The notes beneath the pieces were generated by a model. The model searched no databases and had not been told where the DNA came from. It saw nothing but the letters and a program-made list of their open reading frames with translations. From contig CATNEN010000003.1 of NCBI GenBank assembly GCA_950097015.1, positions 12,553,501-12,617,500 of the forward strand: DNA of 64,000 nt, written 5' to 3'. The translations under genes and the position numbers were made by a program. The stretch comes from Macrostomum hystrix. Its lineage: Eukaryota > Platyhelminthes > Macrostomidae. This document shows positions 47,493 through 57,660 of this stretch, one piece after another (within the stretch, counting starts at the first letter, position 1; each line of letters opens with the position of its first letter).

Positions 47493-49222
47493 ATGCAAGC
47501 CATGACTAACGACAACGTATTTGAACAGTACCAGAAGTACTTTGATAGTCTAAATTCTCGATATAAGGAGGAGGCTGGCAATCTTGACAATCAGAACCAC
47601 CAACAGCAGCCTGATAACATTATACGTCAACCAGTGCCTCAAAACTTCAACGGTCAGCCGGATGGTGAAACTTCTGGACAGTCTTTGCCACAGCATCCTC
47701 AGCAGCACTATTTCAATGGCAACGCTTCTCAGCAGGTATTGTACTTATGCACATTGTATTTCATAGTGCATTTCACATGTATATAACTTTGGCCGATCGG
47801 TTTTTTACCGACGTTAAACCGACGTTAAAATGTACATACACTGGAGTGGGGTGGCTGCTAGCGGGACGAGTTTTTAATTGGGGTGTGTGACAGGGAATTC
47901 CCAAACCCACCCCAAGTGGACAATTATCATCGGCAATGTATTTTGGTATACTGCATCCATGCATGTATATTTTTAGTTAGCGTCGGGAAAAGTTTACGTC
48001 GGCAATGTATTTCATTTGAGGCCTAAATGTAGGGGTTTTTTGAGAGATGAATCATCATCAGCTTGACTAATTGTCCACTTGGGGTTGGTTTGGGAATTCC
48101 CTGTCACACACCCCAATTAAAATCTCGTCCCGCTAGCAGCCACCCCACTCCAGTGTATGTACATTTTGACGTCGGTAAAAACCGTTCGGCCACAGTTATA
48201 TACATCATTTCACATTTTTTAATCGAAATTTAACAGTTTCCGGACTACATTTACTGCGGACGCAATGATGGTCAAGCTCCAATGATGCCGCCTCCGCCTC
48301 CACAGTCGCATACACCGCAGAATAATAACCAACGGGACAATAAATTGCGCAATAATTATTACACAAATTATGCCCATCCGCTGCAGCAGCATTCTGTGTT
48401 TCGTCCGGACGGTCGATGTCCTTATGAAATGCCGCCCCCGGATGAATGCTCGAAAAAGTCGCCGACATTCTGCTATCCGTATAGCGTCGACGGCTATTCG
48501 GGTAAGATTAATTCTCAGGTTTTATTTGACTATTATTTCACATTTTTAGACTCCTTTAATATCGGCCGTTCATCTATAAAAGCTAAATGGCATTTCTTTA
48601 AAGTGCGTGATGTTTTTGTAACCCCTGGTATGACTACACAAAGCAATACCTGGTAGTTTATAGACTCAGACTTACGACTTGAAAGGTCCGGGGTTCGATT
48701 CACAACTCAGCTAGAACAACATCTGTCCTTTAGCATAACAGAGCCCGGTATTAATTAAGCTGGGGTACTTTAGGGTTGTGTGTAGCGCCCCTCCCAGTCC
48801 ATGGACTGAACTGCCGTACGCCGCCGTACACTGCAGACTGTGTTAATCGCGGTCCATGCGGATGCGGCATCAGCAATAACTACGATCCAAGCAAACTTGG
48901 TCCCGAGTCTCTGCAGCAGAAGCTCGAATCGCGACGACGAAATCAACCTACTAATCCGTGGAGTCAGATTCAGCAACAGCAGCTGCCTTATGGCCAACAG
49001 CAGATGCCATGTGTGCAGTTGCAGATGCCATGTTTGCAGCAGCAGATGCAGCCGCAGATGCAGCAACCGGCATGCCGAGGAAACGACTGTCAAAACGCTT
49101 GGCTCCCGGCTTTCAAGCAGCCCGATTCAAGACCAAACGATCGGCTGCCTTTAAACGTCTATGAGCCATTTATGGTTGGCCCCACAACCTATCAGTATTT
49201 TTACGACGTCAGCCGACAATAA
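47493..49222 (+). CDS. Uncharacterised Gln/Pro/Cys-rich protein (three exons)
   Basis: Exons: 47493-47735, 48237-48501, 48837-49222, joined in frame (phases 0 and 1) to give 297 residues from MQAMTNDNVFEQYQKYFDSL. The N-terminus is Gln/Asn-rich. Exon 2 carries PPPPP, tyrosines and isolated Cys (GRCPYEMPPPDEC, FCYPYS). Exon 3 starts DCVNRGPCGCGISNNYDP and has repeated QQQMPC-like motifs, ending YQYFYDVSRQ. No signal peptide, membrane helix or known domain was recognised. Junctions 1 and 2 look normal, but the exon 3 acceptor (ACTGCAG ending at 48836) lacks a good pyrimidine tract and appears to come from a SINE. An alternative acceptor ending at 48549 would end the protein at 48656 instead. 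An AATAAA is at 49390. The exon 3 boundary is the least certain part. Confidence 0.65.
47777..48205. mobile_element. DNA transposon with long inverted repeats inside a small intron
   Basis: The two ends (ATGTATATAACT... and ...AGTTATATACAT) begin inverted repeats about 150 bp long that include TGGCCGATCGG/CCGTTCGGCCA, CACTGGAGTGGGGTGGCTGC and GGGAATTCCC. A perfect 8-bp duplication CATTTCAC flanks it (47769-47776 and 48206-48213), as made by hAT- or P-type transposases. The interior has no transposase. Removing the element and one duplication leaves a 64-nt intron. Confidence 0.93.
48640..48850 (+). mobile_element. SINE family 1, copy 2, at an intron-exon boundary
   Basis: The B box is GGGGTTCGATTCAC. 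The body has AGCTGGGGTACTTTAGGG and CAGTCCATGGACTGAAC, as in copy 1 at 888. The A-box half is degraded. Similarity to the family continues past the splice acceptor at 48836 (GACTGTG, compare GCTGCGACTGTG in copy 1). Confidence 0.8.
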
Positions 49223-50049
49223 ATCCGCCTACGATTCACCTCTGCGAGGAACACCGCGTAGCTGTGCAAAAACAGAGCGAGTTTGCTCTTCTAGGTGTGC
49301 ATAATCCAAGATTCGGCTTTCGTCAATCCAGTTTACCCAGAGCATCCAACGTGATCGACTCAGAATGGCGCCTCTCTTTCCGTTTTGCTAATAAAAAACA
49401 AGCACATTCTTTTTAATTATTTTGAGCTGTCAAAAATACACGATTTTCAAGAATTGTTTTAACACTTGTGACAATTTGCAGCTGTTTAGACATTTCCTTG
49501 AAGTTAGCAAATTAAAATTGACTGACTAATAATGTTTCTCATTTTTTGCCTCTTCCTCATTTAGGAAGCAAAATTAGCAGTCGTGTGTTTTAAATGCGTC
49601 TGCACGTTTCCAGACTGCATCAGCTATAAATTTACAGCAATCTGTAGGTTCAAATATTATTTGTAGTGAGTGATATTGTACCGAAAAAAATAATAATATT
49701 TTCGGCAGTAATTTGGTGCTATTGCGAGCTAAGGCACATTTGAATAAATTTGCTGCACAGTGTACATATAATATTTGTTTATTGATTCTAGCATTTTGAA
49801 TTAGCTATATTAGCTAGCAAGCTCCTGTAAGTGTTAGGCAGGCCGTGTTTTAATAATTAGGCAACCCAAACTTTTTCCTAGGTTTGTTTAATTCTGTAGC
49901 AGGACAGTCCTTACGCCTGCGAGCTAAGGGGCAGTGTGATTTGCTAGAGACCGCGATTACAGCAATAGTAACTGATTAGTGTACGCTTATTGGTTCGGCT
50001 TTAAATGGATACAGTAATACATAATATAAAAATATTCCTTTAAATTGAT
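49223..50049. other. 3' flank and intergenic stretch
   Basis: Contains the probable polyadenylation signal at 49390. The rest is AT-rich with nothing recognised. Confidence 0.5.
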
Positions 50050-50310
50050 TACACCTGCCCCAATCCGGCCAGATGTGCAGTGAACATCGCAGCCGCAGCT
50101 CTTGCGTGGCGCATCTGAAAGCTGCGTATACGGCTGTTCAGTTCATATGGACTGAGGGACGCCACACCCACCCTCAATTACCCCAATGCTGATGCTGGCA
50201 CCCATTTAACAGCTGGGTGAACTGAAGCAATGCAGAGTTAAGTGTCTTGCTAAATGACACAATTCGTTCCAGTGGAGTCGGGAATCGAACCTCGACCACT
50301 TGGCTACAAA
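50050..50310 (-). mobile_element. SINE family 1, copy 3, with shortened tRNA head
   Basis: The reverse complement reads TTGTAGCCAAGTGGTCGAGG directly into TTCGATTCCCGACTCC. The A box therefore abuts the B box and the anticodon-arm region is missing. The body has TTAAGTGTCATT-like sequence, GGGGTAATTGAGGGTGGG and AGTCCATATGAACTGAAC, and ends in CACTGCACATCTGG as in copy 1. Confidence 0.82.
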
Positions 50311-50527
50311 CTTAAAATTTAATGCATAACCTACGGTATAACAAAGTACAAAAACAGTTAAATACTAAATATGCAATACAACATGTAACAATACAGTTGC
50401 AGTCTTCTTATTAGAATGAAATCGCGAAATAAAAGATAATATATTCAGAATTGCATATAAGTGGCTCTTCTTAAATTTAGCTGAGTTCACTATCATAATA
50501 TTCAATATAGTTAAATAATATCAACAG

Positions 50528-50650
50528 GTTGGTTGCCTCTGTTATCCCAACGGAGATTGTCCCAATGAAGTTTCAACAACAGTCTACTACGCTGGACGAC
50601 GCCAGTCCAACCAGGTTGATTTTTCCTATCACATTTCAGGGACTAGCTAG
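50528..50650 (+). other. Candidate orphan exon, Cys-rich
   Basis: After an acceptor-like ATATCAACAG, 41 codons are open, beginning VGCLCYPNGDCPNEV and ending in a TAG. The Cys/Pro/Asn style resembles the preceding gene (GRCPYEMP, DCVNRGPCGC). However, it does not join that gene's exon 2 in frame, so it may be an alternative last exon of another transcript, a lost exon or chance. Confidence 0.25.
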
Positions 50651-51440
50651 CCAATCGGTTTTATTAACAACTTAAAACATTGTCAATAGAGGCTTTTTAA
50701 TTGCTTTTAGTTTTCTACTTTGTTTGCTAGTGTTGTAGGCTAAAATATAAAATTCTGTTTTTTAGACGACTGAGACCTAAAATCTCATTTTAACATATGC
50801 TTGTCTGTAACATAACAAAGACATTTACAACTTGTAGGCCTGATGCTTTTTATTAAATATCTATTTTTATCATGCTTTTTAATATGAATAGTTATTGACT
50901 TATTGCTAGCCTATTTGATTTAGGTTAGCTAGGCATTGCTAAGATGTTGAAAATTAAAGTGTAAAGCCTACAATGTTCACTAAATCTTCAACTTCATATT
51001 CTGACTATCTAGGCCTAGCCTATCTAGTAGGCTTATATGGCTTAATATTTCTTTTTAGACTTTTTGGTCCAAAAAGCTTGGTTAAAAAACTGTCACCTAT
51101 AAGTCATGGCAAAGCTTATTCAAACTGCCCTCAATTAACAATTTTTGTATTTTTTATTTGAAATTATAAAAAAATTGAATTAACCCTTTGGAATGAATAT
51201 ATGCAGATGGAATCCTACATAGGCAAAGATAATCTATTGAGCATTCCAATAGATTTCCCTGTGTAGGGCCTACCTTATAATAGGCCAATATATCAAACTT
51301 TGACTAGGCCTACTCACTTGACAATGTTGACAGGGTCAGAATAAAGATCAGAAAGGGCCTAGGCCTAGATAATGCAAGTCGTGCAACAATGAAGGATCTT
51401 TTTTACTAATATTAGCTTTTTGCCATATATGCAATTAGAG
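50651..51440. other. AT-rich intergenic stretch
   Basis: No gene recognised. Several GGCCTAG/AGGCCTA words lie at 51010-51370. Confidence 0.5.
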
Positions 51441-51928
51441 GGTCCCAGGTCATTTCGGTGACAAGACATTTTGGTGACAGTCATTTCGGTGACAACTCAA
51501 GTCATTTCAGTGACATAATTAGGCCTAGTCAGATTGGTGACAACTATTTTTGTACCTAAATATGCTAAAAAACGGCCTTCCATTTTAACTATGCACACTT
51601 ATAAAGTATTAATTAAATAATGCTAAAAGTATTAATAAGAAGCTGCATCGCTCTGAATAAGTCTGGGTTTTACTTTAAATGAGTTAAATTATTAAATTAT
51701 TTTATGAGTAGTCAATAGTTTCAATAGTTATTCGTTCCTAATGTGTATAATAATCTTTTTTCAAGTTTTGGATTGACAAGGCGAGTGTAGGCTTTAAGCA
51801 GCTGCTGGATCGTGGAAGGCTGTTTTCTCAGCATATTTAGGTGCAAAAATATTTGTCACCGAACTGACCAATTCTGTCACTGAAATGACTGTCACCGAAA
51901 TGTCTTGTCACCGAAATGACCTGGGACC
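51441..51928. mobile_element. hAT-like non-autonomous element with iterated subterminal motifs
   Basis: The ends GGTCCCAGGTCATTTCGG and CCGAAATGACCTGGGACC are inverted repeats. A perfect 8-bp duplication AATTAGAG flanks them (51433-51440, 51929-51936). Inside each end the word CATTTCGGTGACA, or a close variant, is repeated four to five times in the same orientation relative to the end. There is no coding potential. Confidence 0.93.
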
Positions 51929-51936
51929 AATTAGAG

Positions 51937-53844
51937 CCAAGAGAACAGAATTCTTGACAAATAATGATATAAACTAAAATGGATGTTAACAATGATACGT
52001 TTAATGTAATTTATTTTATAATCAGATTTAGTAAATGAAAATAAATAATAAAATACGGGGTAGAAAAGTAACTCACTTTAAAGAAAATTATGTGAAACTT
52101 GTAATGTTATATTCAATTTAATGTTTTTGCCACCAGACACTCAGTCCTTCAGTATCAAAGGACTGAATCTAATTTGGGTAAAAATCATTTGTATTGGCTT
52201 GCAGTATTGTGCTAATGTGCCTTGCAAGTTGCAGTCATGTTGTGCTTTTATTGTGCAGATATGTAATGCTGTATGCCAATTTGCACTACAAGAAAGTCAG
52301 TATGTACAGTAATTCTCTAGGCAAACTGCCACCTTCCTTACTGTGGATTATGATATTGATTATTAGCTACTGGCATTGTAAATAAAATAGCTATAATAGA
52401 AAGTATTTCTATATGTATTGAGTAGCATTGCTTGATGCTGATGACATTGTAATAAAATGAATGTCCTAACTAGAGCGTGAGGAATTTAAAGCTAGCGACT
52501 ATTCACTATTCACCGGGGTTGGTGTCCTACCAATCGTTTCAATAGCAGCAGGGAAATCTGGAATTAAATAGCGTTAGAGACTGCAGTAGCGAGCAATGCG
52601 GAATAGATAAGTAATGAGACCCGAGTGTTCCTCCAGCCCAGCGAAACTCCCAATGAAAAGAATAACGCAGTATGAATGCGAAGACTCGAATAATTTGATT
52701 AGGAGTGAGTTAATCGGCTGTGACTAAGATTCCAGATATGAATAGGAATTACTTTGAATATCGTTTACTTGACTTAAAAGTTATACTGACAGAATTAGAT
52801 GTTCACACGGAAATAAATTATAGCACGCTCACAGTGAGAAGCAAGTCTGGTTTAACAATTTGGATATAACAATTTTTACTTAAACTGGCCTACATCCGCA
52901 CCCTACTCTTCCCGAGAGGCTCCGGTTGTCTCTGCTTTCAGCGCTGCCCCGACAGATCCTATCGGTTGGCACTCCTTCTGTCTGACGGCGGAGTCTCCGA
53001 AGAGAGCACGTACTGACTTCGACAACAAGTGCCTATCTAGACCACCCTTGTCAGCGGCGCAGTCTCAAGACGCGTAGCGCCGATAGCTACCTAACTGAAC
53101 AAGTGGAGTGTCGTCGGTCGGGGAGAGACAAAACAAGTGGACTAGTTTGCACGTGCTTCTCACAGTGTGAGGCGGATTGCGGAGAAAAGATAATTTGGAC
53201 TGCAAAAACACGCTTCGTTATATGGAGTCATTTTAACCACAAATTAGGTCGATCGGCGAGGTGGATGCCAGGCTGTAGCTTGAGCCAAGGCGACAAATCG
53301 CAGTAGACTTGCGACCGCCGTTCTGAGCCCCGGGGTCGCTTCTTGCCGAGGGTAGACAGGTAGTGAGGCCGGGTCGCTCGCTGATTGGCCGGGACCGTAG
53401 CCCATGGGTAGCGCTCGCGGGGTGGTGGGCGTCCGTTCCCCCAGCTGGTCCGGCCCGGCTTGGCGTGGGTGAACTCTTAGCAAAATACACGTGTCTAAAA
53501 ATAATTACTGAATAATAACACGGGGAGATAGAAGGGCAAACAAGCTGACACTACAACATTGTGAATATAAACAAGTGGGTGGCAATGACATTTGCATCTA
53601 ATTATTTGTTAAACTTCTTTTCACAGGCGTAATTATTATTTCATATAGATGAATGAACCAGATATCAATTATCAATATTACTGTATTACTTATTACTTTC
53701 TCGCATTGTTTTTTTCTGGCCTTAATTTACAACTAATTGAACACTGAGAGCTCAGGCCTAAGAAGCATTTTATAAGTTTGTGTAATGAGAGAAGTCGATG
53801 GTTTAGATAATAGTTCTAGTTGTGAATTACAAATCAGGCAATAG
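51937..53844. other. Intergenic stretch with a GC-rich island
   Basis: About 52870-53480 is distinctly GC-rich between AT-rich flanks. Frames of up to 85 codons there have no recognisable domain. The island could be a fragment of a mobile element (LTR or long SINE body) or a CpG-rich promoter. No flanking duplications were found. Confidence 0.4.
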
Positions 53845-53845
53845 G

Positions 53846-53926
53846 TTGCCTGTCACTTAGGTCGAGTCAGGAATCGAACCCACGACCTTTAAGTCATGGG
53901 TCTGACCCCTCTAACCACTAGGTTGA
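53846..53926 (-). mobile_element. SINE family 1, copy 4, tRNA-like head only
   Basis: The reverse complement shows an A box in CAACCTAGTGGTTAGAGG and a B box in GTGGGTTCGATTCCTGAC with a spacing close to that of a tRNA. The body is missing or very short (GTGACAGGC). Confidence 0.7.
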
Positions 53927-54078
53927 AACCAAAAATGTATAAATTTGTTGTTTAAATCTTTTCTTTTAAACTGAAGTCCGATGTATTAGATTGTCGAATC
54001 AATGCATTCTGTCTTTAAACAAAAAGAAATTTCATAAAAAAAATTCCTCTGCAGCTGATTAGACAGTCAGCATTGAGA

Positions 54079-55298
54079 ATGCCGGCAGCGCGTCCAAATT
54101 GTTGCAGTTTATGGCGCCACGGTTTTCACCTACCCCAGCTCGCGCCAAATTTAATAGTTTTGCGTCGTTGCCTAGCAACTAAGACCCAGGAAGGGCTTTT
54201 AGTTGGCAATGGCGGCGGCTTCTCTTGGCGAACCGCTGTTTTGGAGCCGCACAATCGATGCCCACTCCCGGGCAATGTTGGCATCAGGCAGGAGGACTTT
54301 GAGCAATTCAAATTGGCTGCAGCTGCTGCCGAACGGAGATCAGCAGTGCCACCGTTCATTCTGCCAGCGACTGCCTTGCCGGCTGTCTCAGTGCTGCCGC
54401 CGTGCCAAGATAGCGAGAGATCCAAGACTGTTCAGGAGGCCTTTCATCTGGTTCGTTTTTTAACTCTCTACAGTTTTTCTTTCCTTAATAATCTGCCTAC
54501 CTAAACCCATTAAAGTTCTTAAAAAATCTCTTTGGTTAGATAAATTTCGTGTTTCTAGGATGAATTAATATATATATATACTAGACCCACAGCCAGCGAG
54601 GAGGCAATTCTGCCCATTTCGCTGACTCCTGAGCACACACGCTCACAGATACTGTACCCAGGCACACGATCACACAGGTGTGTACATCTGCCCTGACTTT
54701 CTCATCGTCAGGCGGTGTACACTCTCACTGTGCCTTGGAGGTTGGCCCTCAAGGGCGTAAATTGCACGACAAGCCGCCAAGCCTTCTCTCCGCGGCTGCG
54801 CCCCAAATCTTAAAGACAGTTGAAAATCATAAGGTTACTAGATTGTTTTATTTTTGTAGTTCCCTCAGTAACTCCCATTAAAACTCCCCCCATTTATCTC
54901 CAATCCCGCCAGGTTGAAGAAACCTTTCCGGTTGGCTCTTATCCCAGGGCCGCCGCCGGCCTTGAGTTCTCACTGGCTCCTTGTCCCCAGGTGTTAAAGA
55001 AGCATTTGACTGCGTTGTTTCCTAGACGAAGTCTCGATAGTCTGACAGTCATAACTCTGGCACATCGGGGTGTTCAGCAGCAGCAGCAGCTGCATCAGAG
55101 TCTGCTGGACTCTCTGGTTATGACAGCCAGTGAAATATGTCAGGCCCTGAGGCAGGAAGGCTTCTGGTCCGATTTCATTGATCCGTCGAATGGCAAACCA
55201 TTCCTAGCTGCTACAACTAACAATCAGAACACGAATTTAGATTTTGAAATCACCGATCTGGGACTCTGTACATTGGTCCTGCACAAGCAATCCCAGTT

Positions 55299-55347
<49 letters not shown>

Positions 55348-55452
55348 TCAATCTTCAGCATCGGTAGTCAGGTGTTCACAGACGCGCCACCTGACCATCC
55401 GCTATTGTTGAATCTAATTAAACCGCAGCAAAATCCTTCAAAATCTTCCTGA
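54079..55452 (+). CDS. MMADHC: MMADHC orthologue, cobalamin trafficking protein (two exons)
   Basis: Exons 54079-54450 and 54913-55452, joined in phase 0, give 303 residues; the human protein is about 296. MMADHC works with MMACHC to route vitamin B12 to cytosolic methionine synthase and mitochondrial methylmalonyl-CoA mutase. The N-terminus (MPAARPNCCSLWRHGF, then LRRCLATK) looks like a mitochondrial targeting peptide. Family landmarks are in order: LPGNVG, CPQVLKKHLTALFP, EICQALRQEGFWSDFIDPSN, TTNNQ, TDLGLC and VFTDAPPDHPLL, matching human LPGNIG, CPELL, LRAEGYWADFIDPSS, DDLGCC and IFTNATPDS. A CAG-encoded glutamine run (about 55300-55347) sits between the DLG strand and the final strand. 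The donor (CTG|GTTCGT) is weak but gives the right join. The intron holds a SINE-2 copy. An AATAAA is at 55521. Confidence in identity is high. Confidence 0.93.
54584..54804 (-). mobile_element. SINE family 2, copy 4, in the MMADHC intron
   Basis: This is the reverse complement of the SINE-2 body: GACCCACAGCCAGCGAGG, TCGCTGACTCCTGAGCAC, TGTGCCTTGGAGGTTGGCC and CCGCGGCTGCGCC. The tRNA head is missing, as expected for a 5'-truncated copy. It carries the uninterrupted version of the site into which the nested element at 26188 inserted. A short (TA)n run lies just outside (54569-54580). Confidence 0.85.
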
Positions 55453-55719
55453 ACGGTTTTAGACTGCAAAAGACTGATGCTTCAATACACTTGGAATGCC
55501 TTGTTTTCTTTAACTAACTAAATAAATGGTTTCACATAATATGAAGCAATCAGTTTCATTCATGTTTAAGAATTTTCTCTTATCCAGTATTTAACATTTT
55601 TCGTGCTTAAATATTAGTGTCTTTGGTTTGTTAATTGCTATTTTATTCAGAAACCAATATCCTCAAGTCGCTTAGCTTATTTTAATTGAAATTTTCAAAT
55701 AGGTCTAACAGGTTTCACG
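55453..55719. other. MMADHC 3' flank
   Basis: Contains AATAAA at 55521-55526, about 70 nt after the stop. Otherwise AT-rich, ending in the target-site copy of the next SINE. Confidence 0.7.
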
Positions 55720-56308
55720 AAGGGGCGAGTGGGTCAGCGGCTAACGTCGCTGCCTCGCACTCCAAAGGACGCTAGTTCGATTCACCCTTCAAGTCACGAT
55801 TAATTTCGGGACTTGTTGGGGGGGTTTGGACAGTAGCGACCGGCGGAGGTGCACCATATTTCGTGCAATCAAAGCTTGAAATAATAGCTTCGCTCCTACC
55901 TTCTGTGTGCCTGTTCTGCGTTGTGTGAGTTGTGTGCGTTGGCGCTGGTGCGTTAGACCTTGCGGGGGGTGGCTGGAGGGCGGGTGTACACCGCCGGGCG
56001 CTCTCTGGAATTCCGTCAGCGCGATTGGATAAGTGTACACTCATCACCCGGCCCCCCCCTGAGGACTGATTTCTTATCAGCCTTCCGCCCCGGCTTGGTC
56101 TGCTCTGTGCGTGTGGGGCGGGGGTGGGGGACACTGCTGCCTATTCTGGGTGCCTCCTGCCCTCCCCGGCTGGTCTGTGCTGCTGTATGTGGTGCCTGCT
56201 CAGGGGAGGCGGCGCGATGGGCGCTAAAGCGCCTAGTTCGCCGGTCTGGGGGCGTGCCGCTCCGTCGCTTGTGCGACAAGTGCCCCGGGCCCCCCTGCAG
56301 ATAGATAG
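55720..56308 (+). mobile_element. SINE family 3, full length, with 13-bp target duplication
   Basis: The tRNA-like head has an A box in GTGGGTCAGCGGCTAACG and a B box in TAGTTCGATTCACCC. The body is long and GC/CpG-rich (especially 55960-56300) and ends in a short CAGATAGATAG tail. Perfect 13-bp duplications AACAGGTTTCACG lie at 55707-55719 and 56309-56321. At about 589 bp it is long for a SINE. The open frames within it have no coding evidence. Confidence 0.9.
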
Positions 56309-56447
56309 AACAGGTTTCACGTTAACGATGAAATGAAAAATGTACACTTCATCCGTTCAGTCACTTCAAAAGGAAAAAAGTGGCTTAATACACCTTTATA
56401 TGTAGTTGTCTTTTTTCTTTAATATAATAATAAATGAATTTTCCATC

Positions 56448-56790
56448 AGATATTTAAGTGTGGAATTTTCCATTGGAATAATAAACCATTATTAGTTCTG
56501 GAGTTTTCCATTAGAATGTTAACCATTATTAGTTCTGGAATTTTCCATTAGAATGCTAATCATTATTAGTTGTGGAATTTTCCATTAGAATGCTAATCAT
56601 TATTAGTGGTGGAATTTTCCATTAGAATGTTAACCATTATTAGTTCTGGAATTTTCCATTAGAATGCTAACCATTATTAGTTGTGGAATTTTCCATTAGA
56701 ATGTAAGCCATTATTAGTTGTGGAATTTTCCGTTAGAATGTTAGCCATTATTAGTTGTGGAATTTTCTATTGGAATGCTCACAACTATTG
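56448..56790. repeat. Minisatellite, 37-bp unit, about 9 copies
   Basis: The unit is GAATTTTCCATTAGAATGCT plus AACCATTATTAGTTGTG, with considerable divergence between copies (AATCATT, TTAACC, AGCCATT). The last copies (GGTGATGGAATTTTCC) grade into unique sequence. Confidence 0.93.
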
Positions 56791-56881
56791 GTGATGGAAT
56801 TTTCCATGATGATGGAATGATGGAGGCATATGAAATGGTAAAGTTTTTTGTCAACACAAAAATATGCGCAATAAAATCGTA

Positions 56882-57658
56882 CGAGGGGTGTTGCAAAAGT
56901 TTCCGGACTAATGCTCGTCATGGTGATAATTTTAGCCTGTTTCAGCAAAAAAATGTAAACAGACGAACAGGCGACTGTGTTTTATAATATTATAAAGTTT
57001 CAGAAAGTTTGGAGTTGATGGTCCAAAGTAATAAGCGATTGTACACTAGATTATTATAGTCATGAAATACGATTTCCGAGTTACAGCTACCAATCACTGT
57101 CACTGTCGCTTCTATCGCCGGATGCGTCCACAGGTTGATTGCTGGCTCGCTCCACGTATTCGCCATTTACGGAGATGCATTTTAGGCAGCGCTGAATCAG
57201 CTTGTCGAAGCCAGACTCCCAGAAGCTGGCATCGAACTGACGTAGAGACTTGTTGGCTGCGTCGATGACCTCCTCGCGCGTTGTGAAGATCTCGCCCCGC
57301 ATTGGCATCTTCATTGGGCCAAAGAGGTGGAAATCGGCGACGGCGAGATCGGGACTGTAGGCTGGGTGGTTCAGCAGTCGTTGGAAGCTGGCTTTCCTTA
57401 GACCCGAACTCCGATGGATTCTTCTGTCGACTCATTTTCACTCACTTTTGGTTTGTGAAAAGTCGTGTCAACAGCTTCAAAGGGTTGCAACCTATTTTGG
57501 CCCTCATGTATGCTGTGGTTGACCAAGCTGCATAAAATTTTAGGAAAAGTACGAGTATTTTCTACGGCTGAATACCATAGACATCGATTTTCAGCCAAAT
57601 CAAACACGAATTGTCACCAGGATTAGCATTAGTCCGGAAACTTTTGCAACACCCCTCG
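56882..57658 (-). mobile_element. Internally deleted mariner-type transposon
   Basis: The ends CGAGGGGTGTTGCAAAAG and CTTTTGCAACACCCCTCG are inverted repeats that match perfectly for about 34 bp, flanked by TA on both sides (56880-56881 and 57659-57660), the mariner/Tc1 target duplication. The minus strand keeps the beginning and the last third of a transposase frame, so the copy is about 777 bp, while full mariners are about 1.3 kb. Confidence 0.95.
57087..57435 (-). pseudogene. Broken mariner transposase
   Basis: From an ATG at 57435 about a dozen codons remain, followed at once by the C-terminal region in a different frame, so a large internal deletion and a frameshift break the gene. The C-terminal part shows the mariner signature around the third catalytic Asp (HPAYSPDLAVADFHLFGP) and the usual end (SGFDKLIQRCLKCI, VNGEYVE). 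The first two catalytic Asp and the DNA-binding helix-turn-helix are gone, so no active enzyme can be made. Confidence 0.9.
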
Positions 57659-57660
57659 TA

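Noticed and set aside
52476-53500. LTR of a retrotransposon in the GC-rich island
   Set aside because: Base composition suggested it, but there is no second copy, no TG/CA ends with a duplication and no internal coding region.
56016-56347. Open frames rich in Pro/Arg in the GC-rich segment
   Set aside because: They lie inside SINE family 3, bounded by its target duplications. High GC content removes stop codons by chance.
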